Assembly (NCBI RefSeq): GCF_025698545.1
Contig: NC_068567.1
Coordinates: 4,340,001 to 4,404,000, forward strand
DNA from: Gossypium raimondii
Taxonomy: Eukaryota; Streptophyta; Magnoliopsida; Malvales; Malvaceae
DNA length: 64,000 nt
Reading direction: 5' to 3'
Under the pieces are notes generated by a model that was given only the letters and a program-made list of their open reading frames with translations, searched no databases and was not told where the DNA came from. This document shows, piece by piece, positions 10,860-23,238 of this stretch (position 1 is its first letter; every line of letters begins with the position of its first letter). The position numbers and the translations under genes were made by a program.

Positions 10860-12385
10860 CTGGTTCAATCTTCTCACGAATAAGCAAACGTTGTGGGTGA
10901 AAATGCTCCGAGTTGAATACAAGGTTATGGATGTATGTCCTCAAAATGTTTCGAGGGGTTAATGTTCTTTTCTTTGGAGATCCCTTTCTAAGGTTTGACC
11001 ACTTTTATGTCGAAGCCTTACTTGGTCAGTTGACGATGGCAACCTTATTAAGGTTTGGACAGATAATTGAATTTCGGAGATTGAGTCTTTAGTCAGTTTT
11101 TGTTGTAACATTGAGTTTATTTATGTGCCTACTATTTTAAGGGAGGTTTCGTTGGCAGTTGGAATGGGAATTACTTGTGTTGTTTTGTTGATAATAGCAT
11201 TCTTTCTTACATTGCAAGCATTCCACCTCCAAGTCCTTTAGTTGGACAAGATGAATTGATCTCTAATTGGTCCGCTAATGGGAAGTTCACTGTTAAATCT
11301 ACTTATAACTTTCTTATGCAAAATTTTTTAAATTCAGAAGATAACAAATGGAAGCTGGCTTGGATTTTTACTGGCCCTCAAAGAGTAAGACATTTTCTTC
11401 GGTTGGTGCTTAAGGAACGCTTGCCGACCAATGTCGAACGATGCGGAAGAGGTTTGTTTGGTGACCTTTCTTGTACCCTTTGTGGCAATGTTGAAGAATC
11501 TATTATTCATGTGCTTCAAGATTGTGGTAATGCACGTGAAGTGTGGAAGCAGGTCATCCCTTCGAGGGTTTTGCTACAATTTTTTTCCCGCCCCGTTGAT
11601 GGAGTTGGTTTTAGTGAATTTGAGGAATGCATTTGATTTAGTTTTCACGGAACTTGACTGGCAATCTTTATTCAATATTATTTGTTGGAATTTGTGGAAA
11701 CAAAAGAATTTGTAGGTGTTTCAAGGGGGAGCTTTTAATATATCTCACATTCTCCAATCCTCGTGGTGATGGGCAAGTTTCATCAAACATAGGCCTGAAA
11801 TTTCTGCATGCAACATTATGAGCAAGAGACAATGTCGAGTGTGGAAACATCCACCTTCGGGTTTCATTAAGTTGAACACGGATGGGGTGATGGATCCTAA
11901 CTTGGGGTTAGCTTCAGCGACAACTGTGGCAAGAGATGACTTTGGTACATGGCATGAGGGAGTTGGGAGAAATATTGGCAGATGTAACGTAGAGTAGACT
12001 GAGCTTTGGGTGATTTACGATGGGTTCCTTCCAGCGTGGAATGTTAATTGGGCTAATATTATTGTCAAAATAGACTTCAATCAAGTTTTGAAAGCCATTT
12101 TAGATAAGTCTTGCGGGCAATTGAACAGGGATCTGGTCCTGAGAATCCAAGAGCTATGTAGGAGACAATGAGGATGGTCATACAACAGACTCCAAGAGAA
12201 ACCAATGTAGTTGCGCATACACTGGCTGGGATGATGAGAGCTTTCCCTTATGGTCCAATAATGTTCCAGGAGACTCTGGCAGCAGTCGTAGGGCAATTAC
12301 GATTGGATGTTCGACTTATGCATGATGGCACTAGAATAATTTTGTAATTGGTTCCAGTTTTTTTATCTACCAAAAAAAAATGACA
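10860..12385 (+). pseudogene. Non-LTR retrotransposon (LINE) 3' remnant: end of RT, zf-RVT, RNase H
   Basis: From 10862 the translation resembles the C-terminal end of a plant LINE reverse transcriptase (NKQTLWVKMLRVEYK, WSVDDGNLIKVWTDN) with several stops. The 11175-11636 segment is open. It contains the zf-RVT region, with ISNWSANGKFTVKSTYNFL and a zinc-binding pattern CTLCGNVEESIIHVLQDC. From about 11850 an RNase H-like domain follows (KLNTDGVMDPNLG, then ARDDFGTWHEG), again with a stop. The end near 12370 is an A-run, as expected for a LINE 3' tail. It is a 5'-truncated, dead copy, transcribed away from the divergent DMC1 gene only about 330 bp away. Confidence 0.85.
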
Positions 12386-12673
12386 ACTAAAATTTCTTAG
12401 AAAATCTTTGGTATATTATGAATGTAGTTTCTAAACCGTATGAACAATGTTAGGGTGATGGGATATGTTCTATAGGGTTTAATAAAATATTAAAAGATAA
12501 ATATATAAAACAAATAGGATATATGATAATTTTTTAACTCTACTTGTGAAATTTAAAAAAAAAAACACATTACCAATATATCAAATACTAACTCATAAAT
12601 AAATTTGAAAAAGTTCAAATATCATACATTTAAAAGGAATCCTTAAATTTTGAAATTAAATATTTTAATGTTT

Positions 12674-13013
12674 GGATAAACTATTCAAATGATCACTTAA
12701 CTATGCTCGCGTTCCAGTTTTACTCACTCAATTTTAGAAAATTTTAATTTAGATATTAACGTTTGAATCCATTTCTATTTTGGTCGCCCATTGTTAAATT
12801 GATAACAAAGAGCCTTTTTCTAATGGGTACAATAACACATTTAAAACATACGTGATCAAAACAGTTAAAAAAGACTTTTCGTTATCAATTTAATGGCAAG
12901 TGATCAAAACAGGAACGAATTCAAACGCTAATATCTAAATTGAAAATTTATAAAGTTAAATGACCAAAATAGAAACTCGAAAATAATTGAATGATTATTT
13001 GTATAGTTTACCC
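12674..13013. mobile_element. Mutator-like MITE, 340 bp, with 9-bp target duplication TTAATGTTT
   Basis: The termini are inverted repeats (GGATAAACTATTCAAATGAT on the left, reverse complement of GGGTAAACTATACAAATAAT on the right), and the arms pair along most of the element. Identical 9-bp direct repeats TTAATGTTT flank it (12665-12673 and 13014-13022). A 9-bp duplication is the hallmark of Mutator-like elements. It has no coding capacity. Confidence 0.82.
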
Positions 13014-13022
13014 TTAATGTTT

Positions 13023-13841
13023 TTACATGTAAATCTGTCCACCATTTTTGCCACAGTGGCTATTCTCTTGTCCTCAATGGTTAAGTGCTTCTCACTTAAC
13101 CTTGACAAGTATCAGATGAATATAATAAACTACCAAAATGTTCCATGCCTGCCATTATTATTTTTATTAATTTTAAATTGAATGTATTAAACATCATACT
13201 AATTAAAAAACCATTAAAAAAATTAGAGCTTGGTACATTGTCAGATGATAATTAGGAGTGTAATATAGTCGAGCCCAAATATTGTCAGGTTCAAGTTTGA
13301 CTTGAAATATTCAGCTCGAGTTTGATTGAATATTTATTTTTAAATTTGAGTTCGACTTGAAATATAATTAAGCTACTCGAACTCGATTAAGCTTGTTCAC
13401 CTTGTTTTGTACTCGAACTTGACTCAATAATTAAGCTTAAGGTTAATAATTTTTAATTAAATATTTTTACTTTTAAAAAATAAGTCCTCGTTATATACTC
13501 ATATTTAAAATATATTTTAAAACAAAATTTCTTTTAGAATTATTTTATTTTATAAAAACATTTTTAAACATGAACAAACACTTTTAAATAGATATCTAAA
13601 ATATTTTTACTAAGAAATTAGTTTTAAAATACAGTATTAAATAAGGTGAAGAGAAATTATTTTAAAAATCATTTTTTAAATATAACTTTTAAAACATCTT
13701 TTAACATATTATTTAAAAACAATTTACAAAGGTAAAGAGAAATTTAAAAACATATTTTAAGATATTGTTTAAGATAAATAGATTTGAAATATATTATAAA
13801 ATAAAAAATAAAATATTTAAAATATTAATATTTACTATAAC
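13023..13841. other. AT-rich intergenic with a decayed MITE-like fragment
   Basis: Around 13255-13440 repeated 'ACTCGA / TCGAG' words resemble the ends of the GGGCC-type hAT MITEs of this window, but strongly decayed. The rest is AT-rich sequence without recognisable coding or structural features. Confidence 0.4.
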
Positions 13842-14353
13842 TAGACCTGATCATGGGCCTAGTTGATGCAAAATTTTAAGCCCAATATTTAGGCTCAAGC
13901 TCGGCTCGAAAAATGAGCCTAAAATTTTACTCAAGCCCAACCCAAATAAAAAAATGCTAAACCTGAGCCTGACTCGGCCCGCCTGTATTAAATTTTTTTA
14001 TATTATTTTTATATAAAAACAAATTTAAAAAACATAATACATCAAATACACTAAAAAGAAATAAAACAAATGTTTCCTAATAATAAAACAAAAGTTATGC
14101 AACATCCAAATAATAACAACAAAATAATGGTAATATAATGGCAAAATTACAACAAAACAACAACAAAAAAATTTAGGCAGATTCGGGCGATTCCCAAGCC
14201 AAAAAAATCTTATCCAAGGCTCAGCCCGTTTAGAAAACAAGTCATATATTTTGTCTAAATCTATTTTTCGAGCCTATATTTTTTCTCAAACTCTTCCACT
14301 TTTCAAGCAGACCTTCAGACCAAGACAAATAGCCCGACCCATGACTAGATCTA
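13842..14353. mobile_element. hAT-type MITE, 512 bp, near-perfect 8-bp target duplication
   Basis: It begins TAGACCTGATCATGGGCC and ends with the inverted counterpart CCCATGACTAGATCTA. The flanks are ACTATAAC (13834-13841) and ACTATAAT (14354-14361), an 8-bp duplication with one mismatch, as expected for hAT elements. The interior is AT-rich without a transposase. Confidence 0.75.
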
Positions 14354-14361
14354 ACTATAAT

Positions 14362-15234
14362 TACAATAATTACAATTATTTTCAAATGTAATTTACTATA
14401 ATATTAAAATTATTAATATTTAACAAAATTGTTTAACTACCATGAAATTACAATGTTTAAATACTCCATATAATAAGACATTTCTAAAACTTATAAAAAT
14501 AATAGTGAATATGTAGTATACTGATAGTGTATTTTTTTTTTTGTTCCATAAGTTACTTTAAAAATTGACATGTGTTATATATATATAATCATTTACTAAA
14601 TCCTTGTAGGACATTTGTCAATTCCTAATCATGCTTGTGGAGTTTAAAATTTTCGATAAGAATGTACGAAATATTTTCTAAGAACAATATCTATTTTTTA
14701 ATTTACTTAAATTTTATTAATATCATGTAAGTTTAAAAGAAATGTTAAATATATAGTTTAAAAACATTTTTTAAATACGTTATAAAGTACATAATAGATA
14801 AAAATAATATAATATAAAATATTATAAACTTAAAAACGGGTTGGGTCAGGTCAAATTCAGGCTTTGAATATTCAAGTTAAGCCCGAACCATATTTTAAAC
14901 GAGACTAATTTTTTATCTAAACCCATTTTTCTGGATTATCTTTAAAAATAATTTATTTAATGATAAGTAGTTTAGCGTAAAAGTGAAGAAAAAAATTTAA
15001 TAGTAAAAATTTAATAATAAGATTTTAGGAGTTTGGTCGTTTGAAGAAACTTTTTTTTTTTGGGTACACATAAAATGGAAATAAATATTTTTATGGAATT
15101 TAAAAGTATACTACACTTTTATTATGTGATTATTTATTTATTTTACAAATTTTATAATAAAAATGAATTAGTATCACTATCACAAGATTCGGGAAAATCA
15201 AAATTTATTAATATAATATATAAAAGAAAATGAC
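14362..15234. other. AT-rich intergenic
   Basis: A short segment near 14838-14900 with GGGTTGGGTCAGG and AAGCCCGAACC resembles an end of the GGGCC MITE family. Otherwise nothing is recognisable. Confidence 0.4.
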
Positions 15235-16900
15235 AATAATGGTTTTTTTTCGAAACTTGACCCAAAAAAATTATTAATTATGAAAATGACCCAAATACAA
15301 AGTATTGTACAAAAATGACATGTTTCTTACTGTGGATGCCGATTCTAGCATTCTCATTGGCGGCACCATCATCATTAAGCAATCATTAGCTTTTAGAAAA
15401 TTTGTGGGCTGTCAGATAAATTGGCTAGATTGAAGTGTAATTATTTAATACGTTTAGGGACTTGATGAAGCAATTATTCATTTTAGATTGTTTGACAAAA
15501 AAGGGTGAGTATGGCTGCACCAAATTAAATGTTTTATTTTTTTAGTCTATTTACATGTTAGGTCTGTTCCATTTTGAAATTAAATTTAAATAGCTCTTAT
15601 AATATAAGAATAATAAAAATAAAACCTTCTCATTTTTTTAAATAAGCTTAAAAATTATATAAAATTCTTATTTAATTATGAAAATGATATAGATGCAAAA
15701 TCTTGTACGAAAATAATTCGTTTCTTATAGTGCATGCTGGTGCTTCCATTTTTATTGGTCGCACCACCCGTCATCATTGAGCAATCATCAGTTTTAAAAA
15801 ATATATATATAGTGATGTCGCTAGATAAATTGGCAACACTAAACTGAAGTCTAATTATTTAAAACATTCAAGGGCCTAATGAAGCAATTACCCTTTTTAG
15901 ATTATTTGGAAAAAGGGTGCCCGGATAGTAGAGGTGCTCATGGGCCGGGCGGCCCGGCTCAGCCCGATGGCCCACCCGAAATATGGGAGGGTTTGGGTAA
16001 AAATATAGGCATGAAACATGGGCTTGGGCAAAAAAATGAGGCTCGATTAGAAAATGGGTCGGGCCTCGAGCACAACTTTTTTGGCCCGGGCCCGGCCCGG
16101 CCCGAATATAATAAATATATTTTTTATTTTTTATTTTAAAATACTTTTAAAATACTTTTTAAAATTTTTTTAAATTTGAAAATACTTTTAAAATACTTTT
16201 TAAATTTTTTTTTTATTTTAAAATTTTTTTTTAATTTTTTTTAATTTTTAAAATGATTTTTTGGTATTTATAAAAAAATGGGCCGGGCCAGGCCAGGCTC
16301 GGGCTTATAATTTTTTTCATGGGCCGGGCCTGGGCAAAATTTCAGGCCGGGCCCGGGTCAAATTTTTTTTTCTGGGCCCGGCCCGGCCCATGAGCACCTC
16401 TACCGGATAGCATGTTGCACCAAATTAAATGGTTTCTAACTTTTGGTCTATTTACATGTTAAGTCGGTTCCCTTCTAAAATTAAATTTAAATAGCTCTTA
16501 AAAAGCTTAAATAAACCCTTCTCTTTTCTTTTCTTTTTTAAATAAGCTTAAAAAATTATATAAAATTCTTATTTAAATTACTTAAATATATTTCTAAAAA
16601 ATTTTCCTCAAGTTTATCTAAATTCAAATATGTTAGGGAGTGAATTGAAAATGTTTAAATTTAGATAAAATTTTAAAGTGTAATTGCTTCATCAGGTCGC
16701 TGAATATTTTATATAATCATACTTCAGTCTGGTGCCACTAATTTATTTGGCGACACCATAAATTTTTTTTTTTAAAGAACCGGCATGCACGGTAGGAAAT
16801 GTGTCATTTTCTTAGAAATTTTGCACTTGGGTTATTTCATAATTAATCAATTCTTTTGGGTTAATTTCGTAATTAACATAATATATAATAGAAAACGACA
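15235..16900. repeat. 1.65 kb compound foldback: two direct copies and one inverted copy of a ~300 bp unit
   Basis: Unit 1 (about 15260-15600) and unit 2 (about 15670-15928, resuming at 16411-16560 after a MITE) are direct copies sharing words such as AATGAAGCAATTA-like and GCACCAAATTAAATG. A third, inverted copy lies at about 16680-16870. The outer ends are inverted repeats (CGAAACTTGACCCAAAA on the left against CGAAATTAACCCAAAAG read from the right). Similar direct repeats, AGAAAATGACAATAAT and AGAAAACGACAATAAT, flank the whole block. It is non-coding. Confidence 0.6.
15929..16402. mobile_element. hAT-type MITE, 474 bp, with perfect 8-bp target duplication CCGGATAG
   Basis: The terminal inverted repeats are TAGAGGTGCTCATGGGCCGG and its exact reverse complement. 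Identical CCGGATAG copies flank the element (15921-15928 and 16403-16410). The ends are extremely GC-rich (runs of GGGCC/GGCCC) and the centre is nearly pure A/T. It interrupts unit 2 of the surrounding repeat, whose intact sister at 15500-15530 shows the pre-insertion state. Confidence 0.9.
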
Positions 16901-17099
16901 ATAATAGAAAAGAGGAAAAAATGGTATTGAACAAATATTCTGAATGTGGCGGTAAAAGGGGGAAAGTTCAATGCGGACAAAAGGTTCCATTAACACTTGC
17001 AATATAAAAACAATATTTTGAAAAAAGTGTTGTATTGCTGCATCTTTGAATTCAAAAAAGGATGATCCCTGGAAATTAAACATGCAAAGCCTGCAGTCT

Positions 17100-18595
17100 A
17101 AAACTATTTAAATAATAAAAATATATTTAAAATTAAAGTTTTTTTTGTGAATAAATAAAATTAAAAGTTTACAAGTATTTTTTTTAATGTAATGTATTAA
17201 AAATATTAGTCTCACTAAATATTGGTCAATCAATTTTTAAAAATTACAAAATAGTCACTGAACTATTTGAAAGTCATTAGATTGTTATTTAAAAACAAAA
17301 GGTCTTACTGGCAAGCTCCAAGCTACGATTCGACAATCAGTATAATGAATCAGTACTCATCGACAAGTAGAAGAACATAACTTAGATCCAAGTCGATCTA
17401 ATGGTTAATATCGAAGATTGGAGAATAAAGTTGCTAGGATTAACAAATTCGTGATGTTCAAAGTTGTTTCATAAAAAACTAATTTGTAGAAGAGAAGGGA
17501 ATGAGAGCTTTTGATTGGTGTAGGCGGTGTGAACAGAGAATGTCATACAACATCAATATTAACAATTTAATGACTTAAATGAAATTTTTCGAATAGTTCG
17601 GTAACCATTTTGTAACGTTTTGAAGTTGAGTGACTAAAACATATACTTACTAATAATTTAATGATCTTAAGTATAATTTACCCTTTAACATATATCGATT
17701 CAGTTTTTTTATATGCACAAGCCAGAATATAAAACAATCGCATATTTTTTTTATCTAGTTTAATTTCTTTTAGGCTATGACAATAGTTACCCAATTATGC
17801 TTTGGTCATCTAGCTATTAATTTTTTCGATTTAGTCTCATCTGTTTCTGTTAGTGGGTGATGGAAAGTTGACGTGGGCTTTTCTTTATTGGCTTAATAAT
17901 AGGCTTAACCCTTTAATGTTTACACATTCTATCAGTTCAATTTTAAATCTAAAAAGCCAACAAATTTAACCCTCAATATTTACATAATTTGTCATTTTAG
18001 TTCTAATTCTAAAATAATCAATAAATTTATCTCTTAACATCTACAAAATTGTCAATTTAGTTCAAACTCTAAAAGTTTAAAAAGTGAAATATTAAAAAAA
18101 TCATTTTAGATAAAATATTATAAAAATTATTTAAAAATCTAAGAAGTAGAAATAAATTATAAACAGAAAACCAAAACATATGTATTAAATAAAAAAATAA
18201 AAAAATATCAAATGATTCAAAAAGAAATGAACACAAAATAGATTAATGACTATTAAATAGAGATGAAGTTGGACATCCCCATGAGACATGAAATCAACAA
18301 AGTTATTTTGGTTCAGTTTAACTTATATTTTCAATTCCTAGACTAGGTTTTCTGGGATTTTGGTTTTTTAACCAACGTACTTGGACTACCCAAGTTTGGA
18401 AGTTACTGATAACATGTCCAAGTTGAAAAAAAAAGTTTTCAAAATTTTTCATTTCATGAAAGATTTCACATTGCATTGTTTTCACTAATTGAAGATTAAG
18501 TCTATGTATATTTTTAAAAAGGAAAAAAAATTCAAAATAATTGTTTTATAATAGTTTAAAAAGATGTTAATTTTTTTAGAGGAATTTAATTAAAT
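17100..18595. other. AT-rich intergenic with a MITE-like repeat
   Basis: About 17225-17690 is a repeat whose core (GCAAGCTCCAAGCTACGATT, TTAGATCCAAGTCGATCTAA) reappears in diverged form at 58990-59100. Its right end reads TATAATTTACCC, a terminus seen in several MITEs here. The remaining sequence is featureless AT-rich DNA. Confidence 0.5.
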
Positions 18596-18599
18596 AATA

Positions 18600-19028
18600 G
18601 GGTTAATATGTAGTTTGTCCTTGAGCTTGTCCAAAAGTATCTAGTTGATATCTTAACTTTTTTTTTCTGTACCTAGTTAATACCTGAACTTGTATTCCAT
18701 CACCCAAGCTAGTACCTCTGCACTAACACTGTTAGTTTGTGTTGACGTGGCACTAATAACCAATCCTATAGTGACACGTGAAAGCCTCTTAGTATAAAAC
18801 ATGGTGAACATAAATTTAAAAAAAACTTAAAAAATATAAATTAATTTTAAGAAGTAATTTTTTTTGACAAGTTTAGGCACCAATTAGGTACTTTTTGGAC
18901 AAGTTCAGGTACTAACTAAGTACTTTTGGGGAAATGTGTGTGACAAAATACAAGTTCTAATATCGACTAGGTACAAAAAAGCTCAAGTACCAACTAGGTA
19001 TTTTTGGATAAGTTGGCCTGTCGTAATT
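18600..19028. mobile_element. MITE-like inverted-repeat element
   Basis: The left end (TTGTCCTTGAGCTTGTCCAA, AAGTATCTAGTTGATATC) is mirrored at the right end by the reverse complement of AACTTATCCAAAAATACCTA. Internal words about 'tacctagt' recur in both orientations. It has no coding capacity, and I could not assign a target duplication. Confidence 0.55.
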
Positions 19029-19059
19029 TAATATGTCAAATTAAACTCCCCAATACACT

Positions 19060-22000
19060 TAACAAGCTTGTTTTCGAGCAATTTAGAGGTCTTTGTCATG
19101 TTTTTGGTTAGTTTTAGTTCTTTAAATTAATAAGTGATTAGTGTGTGTTTTGTGCTATTTTGAGACCCAAGATGGCCAATTGGCATTTGGGGAATCTAAC
19201 GAGGTTGGTGAGTGATGTAGGGAGTTCACGGTGGCTTGAACGACATGGGAACATCACCTAGAATGGTACACGATATTAAAGCATGGAAGTCGTGATATCC
19301 TTGACAATGTTGAAAACAAAGAGGATTGAGCCATCAACAGTGGTATTGCGATATTGGCCATAGGATATCGCGATACCCAAAACTCTCAAAGGACCCCCAT
19401 TTTAAAACCATCGAGGATATCGCAATATCAAACCATGAGTATCATGGTATCACTATCGAGGGGGGACAAAAAATGACCGCATGGATAGTCCTTGTCCAAC
19501 ATGTCTCGTAACTAAAATTAGACAATCAATGGCAATTTGGTCACTATTTGTAACACCCCTAACCTGTATTCATCGCCAGAATAGGGTTATAGAGTATTAC
19601 CGGAGTTTAATTACAAATTAATTTACGGACATTTCATTTCATCAAGCATTCATACTTATAACCAATAAAAATCAAAACATTAAAGAGCTAACGTTAGCCA
19701 ATTTAATTTATATATGTCATTATAACCAGAATCAAATCATCCAAAATTACTGATAGAACCAATGGATAGTGTGATATATCTCTGACAAGCTTCCAACCCA
19801 ATCGAGTTTCCGATAATCATTTCAATGCATCTAATAATTATACATATTACCAATAATAATTCAATTCCAATAATAAAACACATATTTATATAATATTCAT
19901 CACCAAATAACATTCACTTTAATTAAATTATACAAAATATAGTTCATACGAACTTACAAAGCTAAATTGCGTAAATACCATAATTCGTAGACATTTTGGT
20001 AATTTTCTATTTTCCTTGAATTTCCACCCAATCTTGATCTAAATTAATATTTCATTCAATTTATTATTTTAAATAATAAAAAATTCATTTAATGCAATTT
20101 GGTCATTTTTACATTTTACAAAATTACCCTTAAAATTTTATTTTTATTCAATTTAGTCTCGAACCTAAAACATGTAAATTAGCTATTTTAAAATAAAATC
20201 ATATTAGCTGAATATTCACATATATTTTCCTCCTCCTCCACTCCATTCCACATCCTTGATATATACATAATACCACTATTTACTTGTTTACTCATAACAA
20301 GTTGTTCACTTGAGTCATAGTCACTAAATTAATTATATCTTAAGCTATAGAACCCGAATTGAGATCTGAAAATTTTATCTAAAACTAGACTCACATATAT
20401 TCTTACCATAAAATTTTTAGAATTTTCATTTAGCCAATAAGTACAGTTTATTCTTTAAAATTTCCCATGTTTCACTGTTTGACAGTTCGACCCCTCTTCA
20501 CTAAAAATTAATTATCTCTTTGTATAGAATTCGAATGATGTTCCCATTTGTTTCTATTGAAAATAGGCTCACTAATTATTTTAAATATATAAATTTAAGC
20601 CTCTAATTATTTTTATTCAATTTTTGATGATTTTCCAAAGTAAGAACAGGGGAACCCAAAATCATTCTGATATTTTCTCACAAAATTTATTATATCTCAT
20701 GATTTACAATTCCATTACTTACATCGTTTCTTCTATGAGAAACTAGACTCAATAAGATTTAATTCCATATTTTTTCATCCTCTAATTCGATCTCCACAAT
20801 TTATGGTAATTTTTCAAAATTAACCTACTGTCTTTGTTCAAAACTGTTTTAGTGCAATATGTTGATTACTAAGTTTATAACTCCCTTATTCCCTTTCTCT
20901 ATAATATTTCCCATCACTTTCACTTATTTCCTTCACTAATATATCAAGAACATAATACCTTATTTAAGAAAACTCTACTATAACATCATTTCTATGCATT
21001 TTCAATAATATCAAACTTAAAAATATATTGAAATCTTGATGTTCTTACCTTGTCCTATTAGTTTCAACCTTTAACTTGATTTTCTCTCTCCTCCAGCTTC
21101 TATTTCTTGAATCTAACTTGATATTCTAGCTCCCCATAGTCTTCTTATTATCTTTCTCTCTTGATGGCTATAGAAATTCTTTTGATTTCTAGGTGAAAAT
21201 GATAAATTTTTGGTGAAAGGACCAAATTGTAAAGAAAGTAAAACTTTCTTTCTTCTCTTCTCTTCTCTTCTAACGTGAAATGCATGGAAAGATGATAGAA
21301 ATTCCTCATCTTTCCTTCCTTATATACTAAATAAATAATAATAAAATATCTCATTAAATATTAGTAAAATATTAATAAAATAATATTTATCTAATTAAAA
21401 TATCATCAGCATCATCATTACTTTCTAGATTTCTCTCTCTTCCAATTGACCATTTTGCCCTATGTGATCTTTTAAAATTCAATCCTTGAATCATCACTTA
21501 ATTTGGTAAAATTTGATTTAGTCCCTCAAAATTCTTCACCTTTTCAATTTGGTCCTAATTCATCCATTTTCCTTAGTTTCTAGATCATTCCACCCTTAAA
21601 ATATTTACACTATTGGTCCTTCAAATTTTTCATATTTACACTTTAACCCCCTCAAAATTTTTAGTATTTACTCTTAATCAACAAAACTTTTCTCACTTTT
21701 GCGATTTAATCCTTTCTTGAATTAATATATCATAATATACTTCCCAATGTTGCCATAACTCAAAATTTCCCTTTTGTCACTTTATTTCCTTATTTTACTA
21801 AATCAAGGATACCTACTTTCTTCTTGTAGTAATTTTTGGAGCATTACACTATTTTTTAGGTCGTAATTTGCTAAAAGGCTAAAATTTTGGCTAAACATAT
21901 ATACACTAGACACAACTATTTTTCATGTTTTAGAATTTTCTCTTCATCTTTTAGGGTTTTAGTTTTCTTATTCATAACTTTAGGATTTAAGTTTATGTTT

Positions 22001-22130
22001 ATTTTTGTTTTACTTAGTTTTCATAGCTATTAGTTAAGTTACTTATTACTGTAGCTAGTGTTTATTTATTTGTTTAGTAATTCAAACTCTTTATATTTTT
22101 CAGTTTAATCTTAGTTTCAATGCAACTCTG
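19060..22130. mobile_element. Older LTR-like sequence interrupted by a solo LTR
   Basis: The flanks 19060-19548 and 21854-22130 are non-coding and resemble a plant gypsy LTR, with repeated ATATCGCGATACC-like words at 19346-19460. They become continuous when the 19549-21848 insertion and one copy of its CTATT duplication are removed. Outer boundaries are not defined. Confidence 0.35.
19549..21848 (+). mobile_element. Solo LTR, 2,300 bp, with 5-bp target duplication CTATT
   Basis: The element starts TGTAACACCCCTAACC and ends GGAGCATTACA. Identical CTATT copies flank it (19544-19548 and 21849-21853). It has TG...CA termini and no internal coding region. The first ~90 bases match the reverse complement of 4310-4400, and 20220-20830 matches other family copies at 2400-3020 (inverted) and 50157-50700 (direct). 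Confidence 0.85.
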
Positions 22131-22235
22131 TTTCCTTTTAGTTTCAGCATTAAAAATATGATTTTTAGGTGTTCTTTTACATTTCCTTTGCTGCCATTGT
22201 TATTGTTTTCAAGCTTCTTTGAGAAGAACCCAAGC

Positions 22236-22327
22236 TTTTCTCATTTTTCTTGTGTTTTCCATTTATGCCTCTTGTGTGTGATTTTCTCATTTTTCTTGTG
22301 TTTTCCATTTATGCCTCTTGTGTGTGA
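22236..22327. repeat. Two tandem copies of a 46-bp unit
   Basis: Copies at 22236-22281 and 22282-22327 appear identical, starting TTTTCTCATTTTTCTTGTG and ending TTGTGTGTGA. A short hydrophobic ORF across them is only a by-product of T-rich DNA. Confidence 0.85.
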
Positions 22328-23238
22328 TTATCTTGTTTTTGTTTGCTTAAGCATGAATATGGGTAACTAAATCATAGGTGGTTGATTAATGGAAATGTTA
22401 GGTAGTTGATTTTTAGGTTTAGGGACTAAATCACAAAATTTGGACCAAATCGAATAGACTACAAAACTTAAGATTGACGCCCCGAAGAGAAAATTAAGAT
22501 AAGTGAGACCAAGAGAAGATCTTATTGGACACCAATTTGATAATCTCAAGAGATAAGTCGAATTTCATGCTGTTGAAGAGCTTCTTCTAAAATTGATATT
22601 ACATAGACTTATAAAATTGACTATGATACAATTTTTAACCAAAATACAAAAGATACCACAAAATTTTATTTTTCAAACTCAATCCCAAATTTCAATTCAT
22701 TTAAATTACTTTTCAAAACCGAAAACAAATTATATTTCAAATGTTTTTATAATAAAAATAAAATTTCCTCATTTTCTTGCACTTTGCCTATTTTATTTAT
22801 TTTTTGAATTTTTCTAAGTATTTTAGAAATTTTAAAATTTTAAAAAATTCAAATTTTTTATTTTTATATAAAATTAAGGTCAAATTGATGAAAATGCAAA
22901 AGTTGAGAATTAAATCATTATTATACTAACTAAAAAGTATCATCGTTAGCCACTTAATAGTTGGTTGATAAAAAATAGTTTAAAAAATGCTGAATATAAC
23001 TTTTTTTAATTAAGAGATCAAAACAAAAATTTACGCATAATTGAGTGATTAATTGTGTAAATTTACCCTAAATATTAAAGCATAGATAAGATGTAGATTC
23101 GTAATGGCTGATTACACAAATGAGTGGCCAAATTTGACGCCCAAAACCTACAAAAGTAAATTTAAAATTCCAATTTAATGAAACAAACGAAGAAACCAAG
23201 CAAAAAAACTGTCCAGGTTCATCCTCTCAAAAATAGCT
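22328..23238. other. AT-rich sequence upstream of the ATP sulfurylase gene
   Basis: This region contains the likely distal promoter. A MITE-end-like TGTAAATTTACCCT lies at about 23055-23068. No gene was recognised. Confidence 0.4.

Noticed and set aside
15879..16139. ORF with a Gly/Pro-rich product
   Set aside because: It is the translation of the GC-rich terminal inverted repeat of the hAT MITE at 15929-16402.
22158..22370. Hydrophobic 70-residue ORF
   Set aside because: It is made by T-rich DNA across the 46-bp tandem duplication and has no gene context.
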